Shown here: positions 1 to 4,682 of the stretch, in pieces
Numbering within the stretch: the stretch's first letter is position 1
How the letters are laid out: each line of letters begins with the position of its first letter
Assembly (NCBI GenBank): GCA_016870235.1
Contig: VGCB01000203.1
Location: 1 to 5,789 of the forward strand
Direction: 5' to 3'
Origin: Actinomycetota bacterium
GTDB taxonomy: Bacteria > Actinomycetota > Thermoleophilia > Gaiellales > Gaiellaceae
Length of the DNA: 5,789 nt
Translations under genes and position numbers: made by a program
Notes under the pieces: generated by a model
What the model saw: only the letters and a program-made list of their open reading frames with translations
Databases searched by the model: none
What the model was told of the DNA's origin: nothing

Positions 1-166
1 CCTTGAACTGCTTCGTCGCGGAGCGAAGCTCGTCGACCCGGGGCACGAGCGCACGCCACGCCTCATCGGCCGCGAGCAGCCGGTCGAACGCGTCGGCGGC
101 GCCCTTGCGCGCGACCGCGGCGCGCCACGTGTCTGCGTCGGCTCGGGCTGCCTTCAGGTCGATCAT
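1..166 (-). CDS. serS: Seryl-tRNA synthetase, N-terminal fragment (runs off left edge)
   Basis: This is the first 55 codons of seryl-tRNA synthetase, the cytoplasmic class II enzyme that charges tRNA-Ser with serine. The translation begins MIDLKAARADADTWRAAVAR and contains LLAADEAWRALVPRVDELRS, the family's usual opening: a short first strand/helix, then the start of the long antiparallel coiled-coil arm that grips the tRNA-Ser variable arm. The catalytic domain (motifs 1-3) lies beyond the edge; complete enzymes are about 420 residues. The ATG at 166-164 is chosen because MIDLK is the conserved N-terminus and because a TACAAT -10 box ends 7 nt before it with no Shine-Dalgarno sequence, suggesting a leaderless mRNA. 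The upstream gene on this strand is the HAD phosphatase, 147 bp away, so serS probably has its own promoter. Identity rests on recognition of the N-terminal pattern only. Confidence 0.92.
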   Translation of the reverse strand, partial: MIDLKAARADADTWRAAVARKGAADAFDRLLAADEAWRALVPRVDELRSATKQFK

Positions 167-173
167 GCGCGGG

Positions 174-179
174 ATTGTA
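174..179 (-). promoter_or_regulatory. -10 box of serS (leaderless promoter)
   Basis: On the minus strand the sequence TACAAT is followed by 7 nt and then the serS ATG. This is a near-consensus TANNNT -10 element placed so that transcription would begin at or next to the A of the start codon. No good TTGACA-like -35 hexamer is seen 16-18 bp upstream, and there is no Shine-Dalgarno sequence. The hexamer and spacing are seen directly; leaderless transcription is inferred. Confidence 0.65.
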
Positions 180-200
180 GGTGGGGCCGTCCGGAAGTGG

Positions 201-281
201 CCCGGTGCCGGCGTCGGGACCGGGGTGCGTCCGGCTGAGCCTGGCAGGTGCACCGCCCGCGCCAATCGGTGGATCCAGGCT
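201..281 (-). terminator. Inverted repeats between HAD gene and serS, possible terminator
   Basis: The 147-bp gap between the HAD stop and the serS start holds two structures. One is a 7-bp perfect inverted repeat (AGCCTGG at 238-244, CCAGGCT at 275-281) enclosing a second 5-bp stem (CACCG at 251-255, CGGTG at 267-271). The other is a 6-bp stem (CCCGGT at 201-206, ACCGGG at 219-224). The nested pair begins about 33 nt after the HAD stop codon, where a terminator would be expected. There is no U-tract, so rho-independent termination is only a guess, and short GC-rich stems arise easily by chance in such DNA. No reading frame in the gap resembles a gene. Confidence 0.3.
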
Positions 282-313
282 GAAGCCGCACGCGGGCGCG
301 GCGGAAGGTGGAG

Positions 314-1135
314 CTACCCGCCGAGCACTGCCTCGATCACCTGCGCCACGCCGAGGTCGCCCGGGGTCGGGCAGATGCCGTCGGCGACGGCGTGGAGGCG
401 CGGGTGGCCGCCCTCGATCGCGAACCCGAAGCCGGCAGCCTCGATCAGCTCGACGTCGTTCTCGCCGTCGCCGAACGCGACGACGCGGGCGGGGTCGATC
501 CCGAGCAGCGTGCAGACCGCCTCGAGGCCGGTGCCCTTGGAGACGCCGGCGGCGCCGAACTCGAGGAAGTGGGGCAGCGACGTTGTCACGAACAGTCGGT
601 CGCCGAGCCGTGGCACGGCCGCGCTCCGCAGCCCTGCGAGGTCGCCCGGGTCGGCCACGACGACGAGCTTCGTCGGCGGCTCGTCGAGCCACGCGAGCAG
701 GTCGCCCACCTCGCTCACGCGAAGGTGCTGAAAGCCTGCGTACGTCCGGGAGTGGTCCGTGTGCACGGAGACGAAGAGCTCGTCGCGGACGTAGACGTTC
801 GGCGAGAAGCCGTGCTCGGCGAAGAACGCGATCGTCTCGCGGGCCAGCTCGAGCTCGATCGGGTGATGGCTCAGGAAGCTGCCCGACCGAGGGTCGGCGA
901 CGACGGCCCCCTGGTAGCAGACGACCGGCTCGGTGATGCCCGCCTGCTCGAGGTACGGCCGGACGGAGCGGAACATGCGGCCGGTCGCGACGACCGTCGG
1001 GATGCCCGCCGCGCGCGCGTCCGTGATCGCCGCGATCGTCCGCGGATGGAAGGCCGCATCACGACCGATCAGGGTGCCGTCGAGGTCACACGCGAAGGCG
1101 GCGACGGCGGCCGGGAAGCCGTCGGGGAGGTTCAG
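314..1135 (-). CDS. Cof-type HAD-superfamily (IIB) phosphatase
   Basis: Predicted cytoplasmic Mg2+-dependent phosphohydrolase of the HAD superfamily, Cof/YwpJ type, acting on small phosphorylated metabolites such as sugar phosphates or FMN-like compounds; the actual substrate cannot be read from sequence. With the start used here it is 273 residues, a normal length for the family. Motif I is FACDLDGTL (nucleophile D17, acid/base D19), motif II is VVATGR (T51), the motif III lysine is K200 in GVSKGTGLE, and motif IV is GDGEND (D223, D227). The 140-odd residues between motifs II and III form the C2B-type cap. The frame contains no ATG, GTG or TTG between 1483 and motif I. The CTG at 1135-1133, which overlaps the TGA of the upstream cytochrome gene, is the most economical start and implies translational coupling; an ATC at 1144-1142 is another option. 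Family assignment is firm; the start is uncertain. Confidence 0.86.
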   Translation of the reverse strand: MNLPDGFPAAVAAFACDLDGTLIGRDAAFHPRTIAAITDARAAGIPTVVATGRMFRSVRPYLEQAGITEPVVCYQGAVVADPRSGSFLSHHPIELELARETIAFFAEHGFSPNVYVRDELFVSVHTDHSRTYAGFQHLRVSEVGDLLAWLDEPPTKLVVVADPGDLAGLRSAAVPRLGDRLFVTTSLPHFLEFGAAGVSKGTGLEAVCTLLGIDPARVVAFGDGENDVELIEAAGFGFAIEGGHPRLHAVADGICPTPGDLGVAQVIEAVLGG

Positions 1136-1563
1136 CCGCCGGATGCCTGAACGACGTACGCCGAGACGTCGGCGACCTGCTGATCGTCGAGCTGGCCGCC
1201 TTCCGCCTTCGAGAAGGGAGGCATGCCGCCCTGGCCGAGCGCGACGCGCTGCACGGTGAGCTCGAGCGACGGCTTCGACGTGTCGAGGTTCGGGCCGACC
1301 GCGCCCGATGCGCCTGCGTCGGCGAGCACGTGGCAGCCGCCACAGCCGGAGCTGGCGAAGATGCTCTTGCCGGCAGCAGGATCGCCTTCGAGCTCGAGCG
1401 CCGGGATGTCCGGGCCCTCGCCTGGCTTCGGCACCTCGCCGATCACGGTCTCGGGGGTCGCGCCCACCTGCTCGCCCGGCCCGCACGCCGCCGCCACGAG
1501 GACGATCGCCGCCACTGCGAGGAGGGCGGCGAGGAGACGGGCTCGGCGCATGGCTGAGAGCAT
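1132..1563 (-). CDS. Lipid-anchored mono-heme cytochrome c
   Basis: Predicted class I c-type cytochrome of 143 residues, an electron carrier on the outer face of the membrane. Residues 8-26 are a hydrophobic signal segment after a basic MLSAMRRAR start, ending VAAAC; C27 is the likely lipidated Cys, although AAAC is a weaker lipobox than LxxC with a large residue at -3. A roughly 35-residue Pro/Glu-rich linker leads into the domain. The heme motif is C74-G-G-C77-H78 with H78 as proximal ligand, and M114 in GGMPPF is the distal ligand; the GPNL turn at 90-93 and the final helix DDQQVADVSAYV also fit the family. ATG 1563 is preferred because TAGACT ends 7 nt before it (leaderless); ATG 1551 is the alternative. 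The gene overlaps the HAD gene by 4 nt and diverges from the MBL gene. The electron donor and acceptor are unknown; no oxidase or reductase gene lies nearby. Confidence 0.9.
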   Translation of the reverse strand: MLSAMRRARLLAALLAVAAIVLVAAACGPGEQVGATPETVIGEVPKPGEGPDIPALELEGDPAAGKSIFASSGCGGCHVLADAGASGAVGPNLDTSKPSLELTVQRVALGQGGMPPFSKAEGGQLDDQQVADVSAYVVQASGG

Positions 1564-1570
1564 CGCGGGC

Positions 1571-1576
1571 AGTCTA
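1571..1576 (-). promoter_or_regulatory. -10 box of the cytochrome c gene (leaderless promoter)
   Basis: TAGACT on the minus strand fits TANNNT and is separated by 7 nt from the ATG at 1563. There is no Shine-Dalgarno sequence before this ATG or before the in-frame ATG at 1551. No convincing -35 hexamer is visible. The position supports ATG 1563 as the start and a leaderless transcript. Confidence 0.5.
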
Positions 1577-1598
1577 ACCAGCCGCTCCGGACGCATGC

Positions 1599-1627
1599 TG
1601 CACACCGTGCCGGCCACCGGATATCGT
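1599..1627 (+). promoter_or_regulatory. Promoter of the MBL-fold hydrolase gene, with overlapping dyad
   Basis: TGCACA (1599-1604, 4 of 6 matches to TTGACA), a 17-bp spacer, and TATCGT (1622-1627, fits TANNNT) end 6 nt before the GTG start, so the mRNA would be leaderless. The -10 box lies inside a 7-bp inverted repeat: CGGCCAC at 1611-1617 and GTGGCCG at 1626-1632. A dyad over a -10 box could be an operator, but this one could also be chance in GC-rich DNA. The hexamers and spacing are seen; function is inferred. Confidence 0.45.
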
Positions 1628-1633
1628 GGCCGC

Positions 1634-2305
1634 GTGATCGTCGAGCGCTCGCTGCATCCTCGCTACCTCGCCAACACGTTCCTGCTCGCGGACGGGGAGG
1701 ATGGTACGGCCGTCTTCGTCGACACCGGCGGTCCCATGGAGCCGCTCCACGACGCCGTCTCGCGCCACGGCCTCTCAGTCGCCGCCGTTTTGCGCACGCA
1801 CGGGCATCCCGACCACGTCGAGCACGAGGTCGAGACGTGCGCACGGTATGGCGTCCATGTCGTCACCGGGCCGTTCGCAGCCGGCGGGCTTCGGATCGAG
1901 GCGATCGAGACGCCCGGCCACTCCGACGACGGCGTCGCCTTCCTCGTCAACGGCGAGCTCCTCTTCTCCGGCGACACGCTCTTCAAGGACGCGGTCGGCG
2001 GAGGCCCCGCCGACGTCGTGCGGATGTCGGTGATGGAGCGGCTGATGACGCTCGACCCCGCGATCCGCGTTCTCCCAGGTCATACGGACGAGACGACGAT
2101 CGCGCGCGAGTGGGAGTCGAACCCGTTCGTCCGCTACTGGCGCGGGCTCGACGGCGAGGACGGGCGCGCGTGCCGCCTCGGCGGCGAAGAGGCCACCGTG
2201 CTCGTCTGGTCGCCCGACTATGACGGCAAGGGCAAGCTCCTGGTCCGCCTCGCCTCGGGCGAGGAGCGGATCGCCGGCGCGTCCCGCGTCGAGCTTCATC
2301 GTTGA
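1634..2305 (+). CDS. Metallo-beta-lactamase-fold hydrolase (glyoxalase II-like)
   Basis: Predicted cytoplasmic di-zinc hydrolase of 223 residues. The metal ligands of the MBL fold are all present: THGHPDH (H56, H58, D60, H61), PGHSDDG (H96), FSGDTLF (bridging D114) and LPGHTDETT (H150). The VFVDTGG strand-turn at 27-33 and the REWESNPFVR segment at 158-167 are typical of the GloB-like branch, which includes thioesterase and lactonase types, so the substrate cannot be named. After the catalytic domain, residues about 185-221 form a short beta-rich tail (TVLVWSPDYDG, then KLLVRLASGEERI) that may be a small separate domain. GTG 1634 is chosen because VIVERSLHPRYLANTFL looks like the natural N-terminus and a -10 box sits 6 nt upstream; ATG 1595 would add 13 residues unlike the family. 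Divergent from the cytochrome gene, convergent with the oxidoreductase. Confidence 0.88.
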   Translation: MIVERSLHPRYLANTFLLADGEDGTAVFVDTGGPMEPLHDAVSRHGLSVAAVLRTHGHPDHVEHEVETCARYGVHVVTGPFAAGGLRIEAIETPGHSDDGVAFLVNGELLFSGDTLFKDAVGGGPADVVRMSVMERLMTLDPAIRVLPGHTDETTIAREWESNPFVRYWRGLDGEDGRACRLGGEEATVLVWSPDYDGKGKLLVRLASGEERIAGASRVELHR

Positions 2306-2354
2306 GAACACAGCCCCGCTCGATTACGGCTGGGCTCGGTTCGTGCGCTTCGTC

Positions 2355-2444
2355 TCCTGAAGCAAGGGGAACTCCGTTCGCCTGGCTCCTGAAGCAAGGG
2401 GAACTCCGTTCGCCTGGCTCCTGAAGCAAGGGGAACTCCGTTCC
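2355..2444. repeat. Tandem 32-bp direct repeat, about 2.8 copies
   Basis: Copy 1 is 2355-2386, copy 2 is 2387-2418, and copy 3 is truncated at 2419-2444 (26 bp). All begin CTCCTGAAGCAAGGGGAACT; copies 1 and 2 are identical over 32 bp and copy 3 matches over its full length. There are no spacers. Each copy has the small dyad GAAC-TCC-GTTC, extended by AGG and CCT arms across one mismatch in copies 1 and 2. The array fills the middle of the 219-bp gap (2306-2524) between two convergent genes. The rest of that gap has no credible gene. Perfect identity suggests recent duplication or slippage; a role in transcription termination is inference. Confidence 0.9.
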
Positions 2445-2450
2445 CTTTGG
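2428..2450. terminator. 10-bp hairpin in third repeat copy, possible bidirectional terminator
   Basis: CAAGGGGAAC (2428-2437) pairs with GTTCCCTTTG (2441-2450) through 10 pairs including one G-T, with a TCC loop. It is the strongest stem in the convergent gap, about 125 bp after the MBL stop and 75 bp after the oxidoreductase stop. The right arm can alternatively pair with GGGAAC at 2450-2455. There is no T-tract on either strand, so it is at best a non-canonical terminator. Confidence 0.4.
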
Positions 2451-2524
2451 GAACCCCTCGGAGTCGCTGTTCCTGCTCCCGCGTGTGGCTTCGGCGAACG
2501 CGTCACGATTGCCAGTGCCCTCGA

Positions 2525-4567
2525 TCAACGAACCCGCTCGAGCTCGCCCTCGTAGATGTAGCGCTCGTCGGGATCCCAGAGCTCGCGGCCGGCGAGCTCG
2601 CCCTCGTAGATCGCGTGGTCGAGCTTGCGGGGAGCGACGCAGTCCCCGATCCGGTGGAGCTCCGCGACGGCGCCCTTGAGCGCGTGGTAGAGCGCGTCGT
2701 TCGCCTTCGGCCCGGTCGCGAGGACGACCGCGTCGACGTTCTCGAGCACGGTTTCCGTGCCCGTGTAGAGGTTGACCGTCCGCACCGCCTGGCCGTCGAT
2801 CGCGGTCGCCCAGTGGTTGAGGCGATCGGCGAGGCCCTTGGACATCAGACGGCCGTAGAGGGTCGCCATGTCGAGCGTGGTGATCGTGCCGGGGAAGAGC
2901 GCGTTGAACGGTGTCACGAGCTCGACCTCCTTGCCCAGGTCGAGCAGCACCTCGCAGGTGCCCGCCGCGTAGCGTCCGCCGTCGCCGTCGAGGACGACCA
3001 CGCGATCGCCGGCCGGCTCCGCGCCCGCGATCACGTCCCACCCGTGGAGCACGTTCGGCTGGTCGACGCCGGGGAGGCGATCGACCAGCGGGTTCATCGT
3101 CGAGAAGCCCGAGCGATCGGGAACCGCTCCGGTGGCGAGGACGACGCCGTCGGCGCCGAGCGAGGTCACGAGCTCGACCGTGGCCTCGGTCGCGAGCCGG
3201 ATCTCGATCGACTGCTTGGCGAGGAGCCGCTCGAGGTCGGTGCGCACATGGCCGAACTCGGCGCGGCCCGGTGTCCGCGTGATCAGGTTGACCTGGCCGC
3301 CGAGCTCGGCCTCCTTCTCGATCAGCGTCACCTGGTGCCCCCGGCGGGAGAGGGTCAGCGCGGCGCGCATCCCCGCCGGGCCGCCGCCGACGACCACCCA
3401 GCGGCGAGCCGGGTCGGCCGGAATGAGCGTCCCCTCGCCGAACCGTGCCTCGCGCCCTGCCGCAGGGTTGACCGTGCAGGTGATCGGGAGGCCCTTGAAG
3501 ACGCGGCCGATGCAGCCCTGGTTGCCGCGGATGCAGTGGACGATCTCGTCCTCGCGGCCCTCGATCGCCTTGCGCGCGAAGTGCGGATCCGCGATCTGCG
3601 CGCGCGTCATCGCGACCATGTCGGCCTTACCCGAGGCGACGATCTCGTCCGCGAGCGCGGGGTCCTTGATCCCGCCGACGGTGAACACGGGAAGGCCGAC
3701 GGCCTCCTTCACCTTGGCGGTGAGGTCGACGAGGTACCCGTCGGGCGCATCGGACGGCTCGATCGCCCTGTAGATGTTGTGGTAGCCCGCCGCCGAGACG
3801 TTGACGAAGTCGATCTGACCGTCGGCCTCGAGGAGCTGCGCGATCGTGACTGCGTCGATCTCGTCGAGCGCACCGGGGATGAAGTCGGAGAGCGACAGGC
3901 GGATCCCCACGGCCCAGTCGTCGCCCGCGCGCCGCCGCACCTCGGCGATCACCTCGCGGGTGAAGCGCAGGCGGTTCTCGAGCGAGCCGCCGTACTCGTC
4001 GTCGCGCTTGTTGTAGATCGGCGAGAGGAACTGATGGAGGAGGTAGGAGTGCGAGATGTGCACCTCGGTCCCGTCGAACCCGGACTCGCGCGAGAGCTCG
4101 GCGCAGCGACCCCACCAGCGGACGACGTCGTCGATGTCCTCCTTCTCCATCGCCTTCGGCGTCTCCCCGTAGGCCGGTGACTTCACCGCCGAGGGGCCCC
4201 AGTTGACGCGGAAGTCGTCGCCGGAGTCGCTCGAGGCGTTGAGGCCGAAGTGGTTCAGCTGCTCGAAGATGAGGGCGCCGTGCTCGTGCACGCCGTCGGT
4301 CATCCGCCGGTTCACCTCGGCGGCGGCCTCGAGGTACGCGAACGCGAACCGCGGCATCCCCGTGAACGAGGTCGGGTGGACGAGCCGGTTGCCGGTGATC
4401 AGCAGGCCGGCACCGCCCTTGGCGCGCTCGACCTGGTAGTCGACGTTCCGCTGCGAGTCGACGCCGCCCGAGGCGAAGAGCTTCACGTGCGCTGTCTGCA
4501 TGACGCGGTTCCGCGCCGTGACGCTGCCGATTCGGAGCGGGCTGAACAGGTGCGGGTAGCGGCTCAT
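2525..4567 (-). CDS. FMN/FAD NAD(P)H oxidoreductase, 2,4-dienoyl-CoA reductase/old yellow enzyme type
   Basis: Predicted cytoplasmic flavoprotein of 680 residues, close to FadH (about 670) and trimethylamine dehydrogenase (about 730). Residues 1-340 are an FMN-binding TIM barrel: FSPLRIGSVTARNR, SHSYLLHQFLSP, YGGSLENRLRF, and a phosphate site at MTRAQIADP (R322). Y175 and H263 (in GYHN) align with the FadH catalytic pair. The Fe-S loop is CIRGNQGC...TCTVNP: C345, C352 and C364 are kept but the expected second Cys is G348. Residues 390-680 hold the FAD site VVVGGGPAGM with acidic E417, a second Rossmann segment at 521-552, and the closing GDC at 641-643. The family reduces enoyl/dienoyl compounds or demethylates amines; the substrate here is unknown. 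ATG 4567 is supported by GGAGG five nt upstream. Divergent from nucS, convergent with the MBL gene. Confidence 0.93.
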   Translation of the reverse strand: MSRYPHLFSPLRIGSVTARNRVMQTAHVKLFASGGVDSQRNVDYQVERAKGGAGLLITGNRLVHPTSFTGMPRFAFAYLEAAAEVNRRMTDGVHEHGALIFEQLNHFGLNASSDSGDDFRVNWGPSAVKSPAYGETPKAMEKEDIDDVVRWWGRCAELSRESGFDGTEVHISHSYLLHQFLSPIYNKRDDEYGGSLENRLRFTREVIAEVRRRAGDDWAVGIRLSLSDFIPGALDEIDAVTIAQLLEADGQIDFVNVSAAGYHNIYRAIEPSDAPDGYLVDLTAKVKEAVGLPVFTVGGIKDPALADEIVASGKADMVAMTRAQIADPHFARKAIEGREDEIVHCIRGNQGCIGRVFKGLPITCTVNPAAGREARFGEGTLIPADPARRWVVVGGGPAGMRAALTLSRRGHQVTLIEKEAELGGQVNLITRTPGRAEFGHVRTDLERLLAKQSIEIRLATEATVELVTSLGADGVVLATGAVPDRSGFSTMNPLVDRLPGVDQPNVLHGWDVIAGAEPAGDRVVVLDGDGGRYAAGTCEVLLDLGKEVELVTPFNALFPGTITTLDMATLYGRLMSKGLADRLNHWATAIDGQAVRTVNLYTGTETVLENVDAVVLATGPKANDALYHALKGAVAELHRIGDCVAPRKLDHAIYEGELAGRELWDPDERYIYEGELERVR

Positions 4568-4571
4568 CTCG

Positions 4572-4577
4572 ACCTCC
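4572..4577 (-). promoter_or_regulatory. Shine-Dalgarno site of the oxidoreductase gene
   Basis: GGAGGT on the minus strand lies 4 nt before the ATG at 4567. It fixes the start against an upstream extension of the same frame (to 4684) that would read through the whole intergenic region. It is the only strong ribosome binding site in the window. Confidence 0.85.
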
Positions 4578-4594
4578 GTAGGGGTGGGAGGACG

Positions 4595-4623
4595 AGGGTA
4601 GGGCACGTGGGAGACGGCGGCAA
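4595..4623 (-). promoter_or_regulatory. Promoter of the oxidoreductase gene
   Basis: Reading the minus strand, TTGCCG (4623-4618, 4 of 6 matches to TTGACA) is followed by a 17-bp spacer and TACCCT (4600-4595, fits TANNNT). Transcription would start near 4588, giving a leader of about 20 nt that contains the Shine-Dalgarno site. The -35 box overlaps the right part of one arm and the loop of the 11-bp inverted repeat at 4610-4638. Hexamers and spacing are seen; activity is inferred. Confidence 0.5.
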
Positions 4624-4638
4624 GGGCCCGCCGTCTCC
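4610..4638. promoter_or_regulatory. 11-bp perfect inverted repeat in the divergent intergenic region
   Basis: GGAGACGGCGG (4610-4620) and CCGCCGTCTCC (4628-4638) are perfect reverse complements separated by 7 nt. The repeat covers the predicted -35 hexamer of the oxidoreductase promoter and ends 30 bp before the nucS -10 box. It may be an operator for a dimeric regulator, or a hairpin insulating the divergent units. It is longer than the other inverted repeats noted in this window. Confidence 0.5.
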
Positions 4639-4641
4639 GGG

Positions 4642-4676
4642 CGGACAGACCTGTCCGAGAAGGACGATATGGTCCT
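4642..4676 (+). promoter_or_regulatory. nucS promoter with two tandem GGAC-N6-GTCC dyads
   Basis: Dyad 1 is CGGACAGACCTGTCCG (4642-4657), a 7-bp inverted repeat around AC. Dyad 2 is AGGACGATATGGTCCT (4661-4676), a 5-bp inverted repeat. Both share GGAC-N6-GTCC and their centres are 19 bp apart. Dyad 2 contains TATGGT (4668-4673), which fits TANNNT and ends 9 nt before the nucS ATG; dyad 1 covers the place where a -35 box would be. No Shine-Dalgarno sequence lies at a usable distance. The arrangement suggests a regulator binding both sites, but which one is unknown. Confidence 0.5.
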
Positions 4677-4682
4677 GCCCCC

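Noticed and set aside
167..313. T-box or other riboswitch upstream of serS
   Set aside because: The -10 box is 7 nt from the start codon, leaving no room for a leader. The stems in this gap are better placed downstream of the HAD gene.
3..731. 242-codon open frame on the plus strand
   Set aside because: It is antisense to serS and the HAD gene, low-complexity in Ser, Arg and Ala, and has no family signature.
308..1150. 280-codon open frame on the plus strand
   Set aside because: Mirror frame of the HAD phosphatase, whose four catalytic motifs are intact on the minus strand.
1136..1486. N-terminal extension of the HAD protein to the GTG at 1486
   Set aside because: The added 117 residues are Arg-rich, overlap the cytochrome gene in a different frame and resemble no HAD cap or partner domain.
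1595..1633. ATG 1595 as start of the MBL hydrolase
   Set aside because: It is in frame but adds 13 residues unlike the family N-terminus, has no Shine-Dalgarno or -10 box before it, and would make the promoter at 1599-1627 coding.
2355..2444. CRISPR array
   Set aside because: The 32-bp units are directly adjacent with no spacers and there are no cas genes in the window.
2324..2506. 60-codon minus-strand open frame through the repeats
   Set aside because: Its content is just the translated 32-bp repeat (changing frame each copy) with no ribosome binding site; not a credible gene.
2447..4180. 577-codon open frame on the plus strand
   Set aside because: It is antisense to the oxidoreductase for nearly its full length. 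Its composition (rich in Asp, Arg, Glu, Val, Ala, Leu) is typical of the mirror frame of GC-rich genes, and it shows no recognisable domain. The opposite strand has full family motifs.
4642..4676. LexA/SOS box at nucS
   Set aside because: The actinobacterial SOS box has GAAC-N4-GTTC half-sites; here the half-sites are GGAC and GTCC with six bases between.
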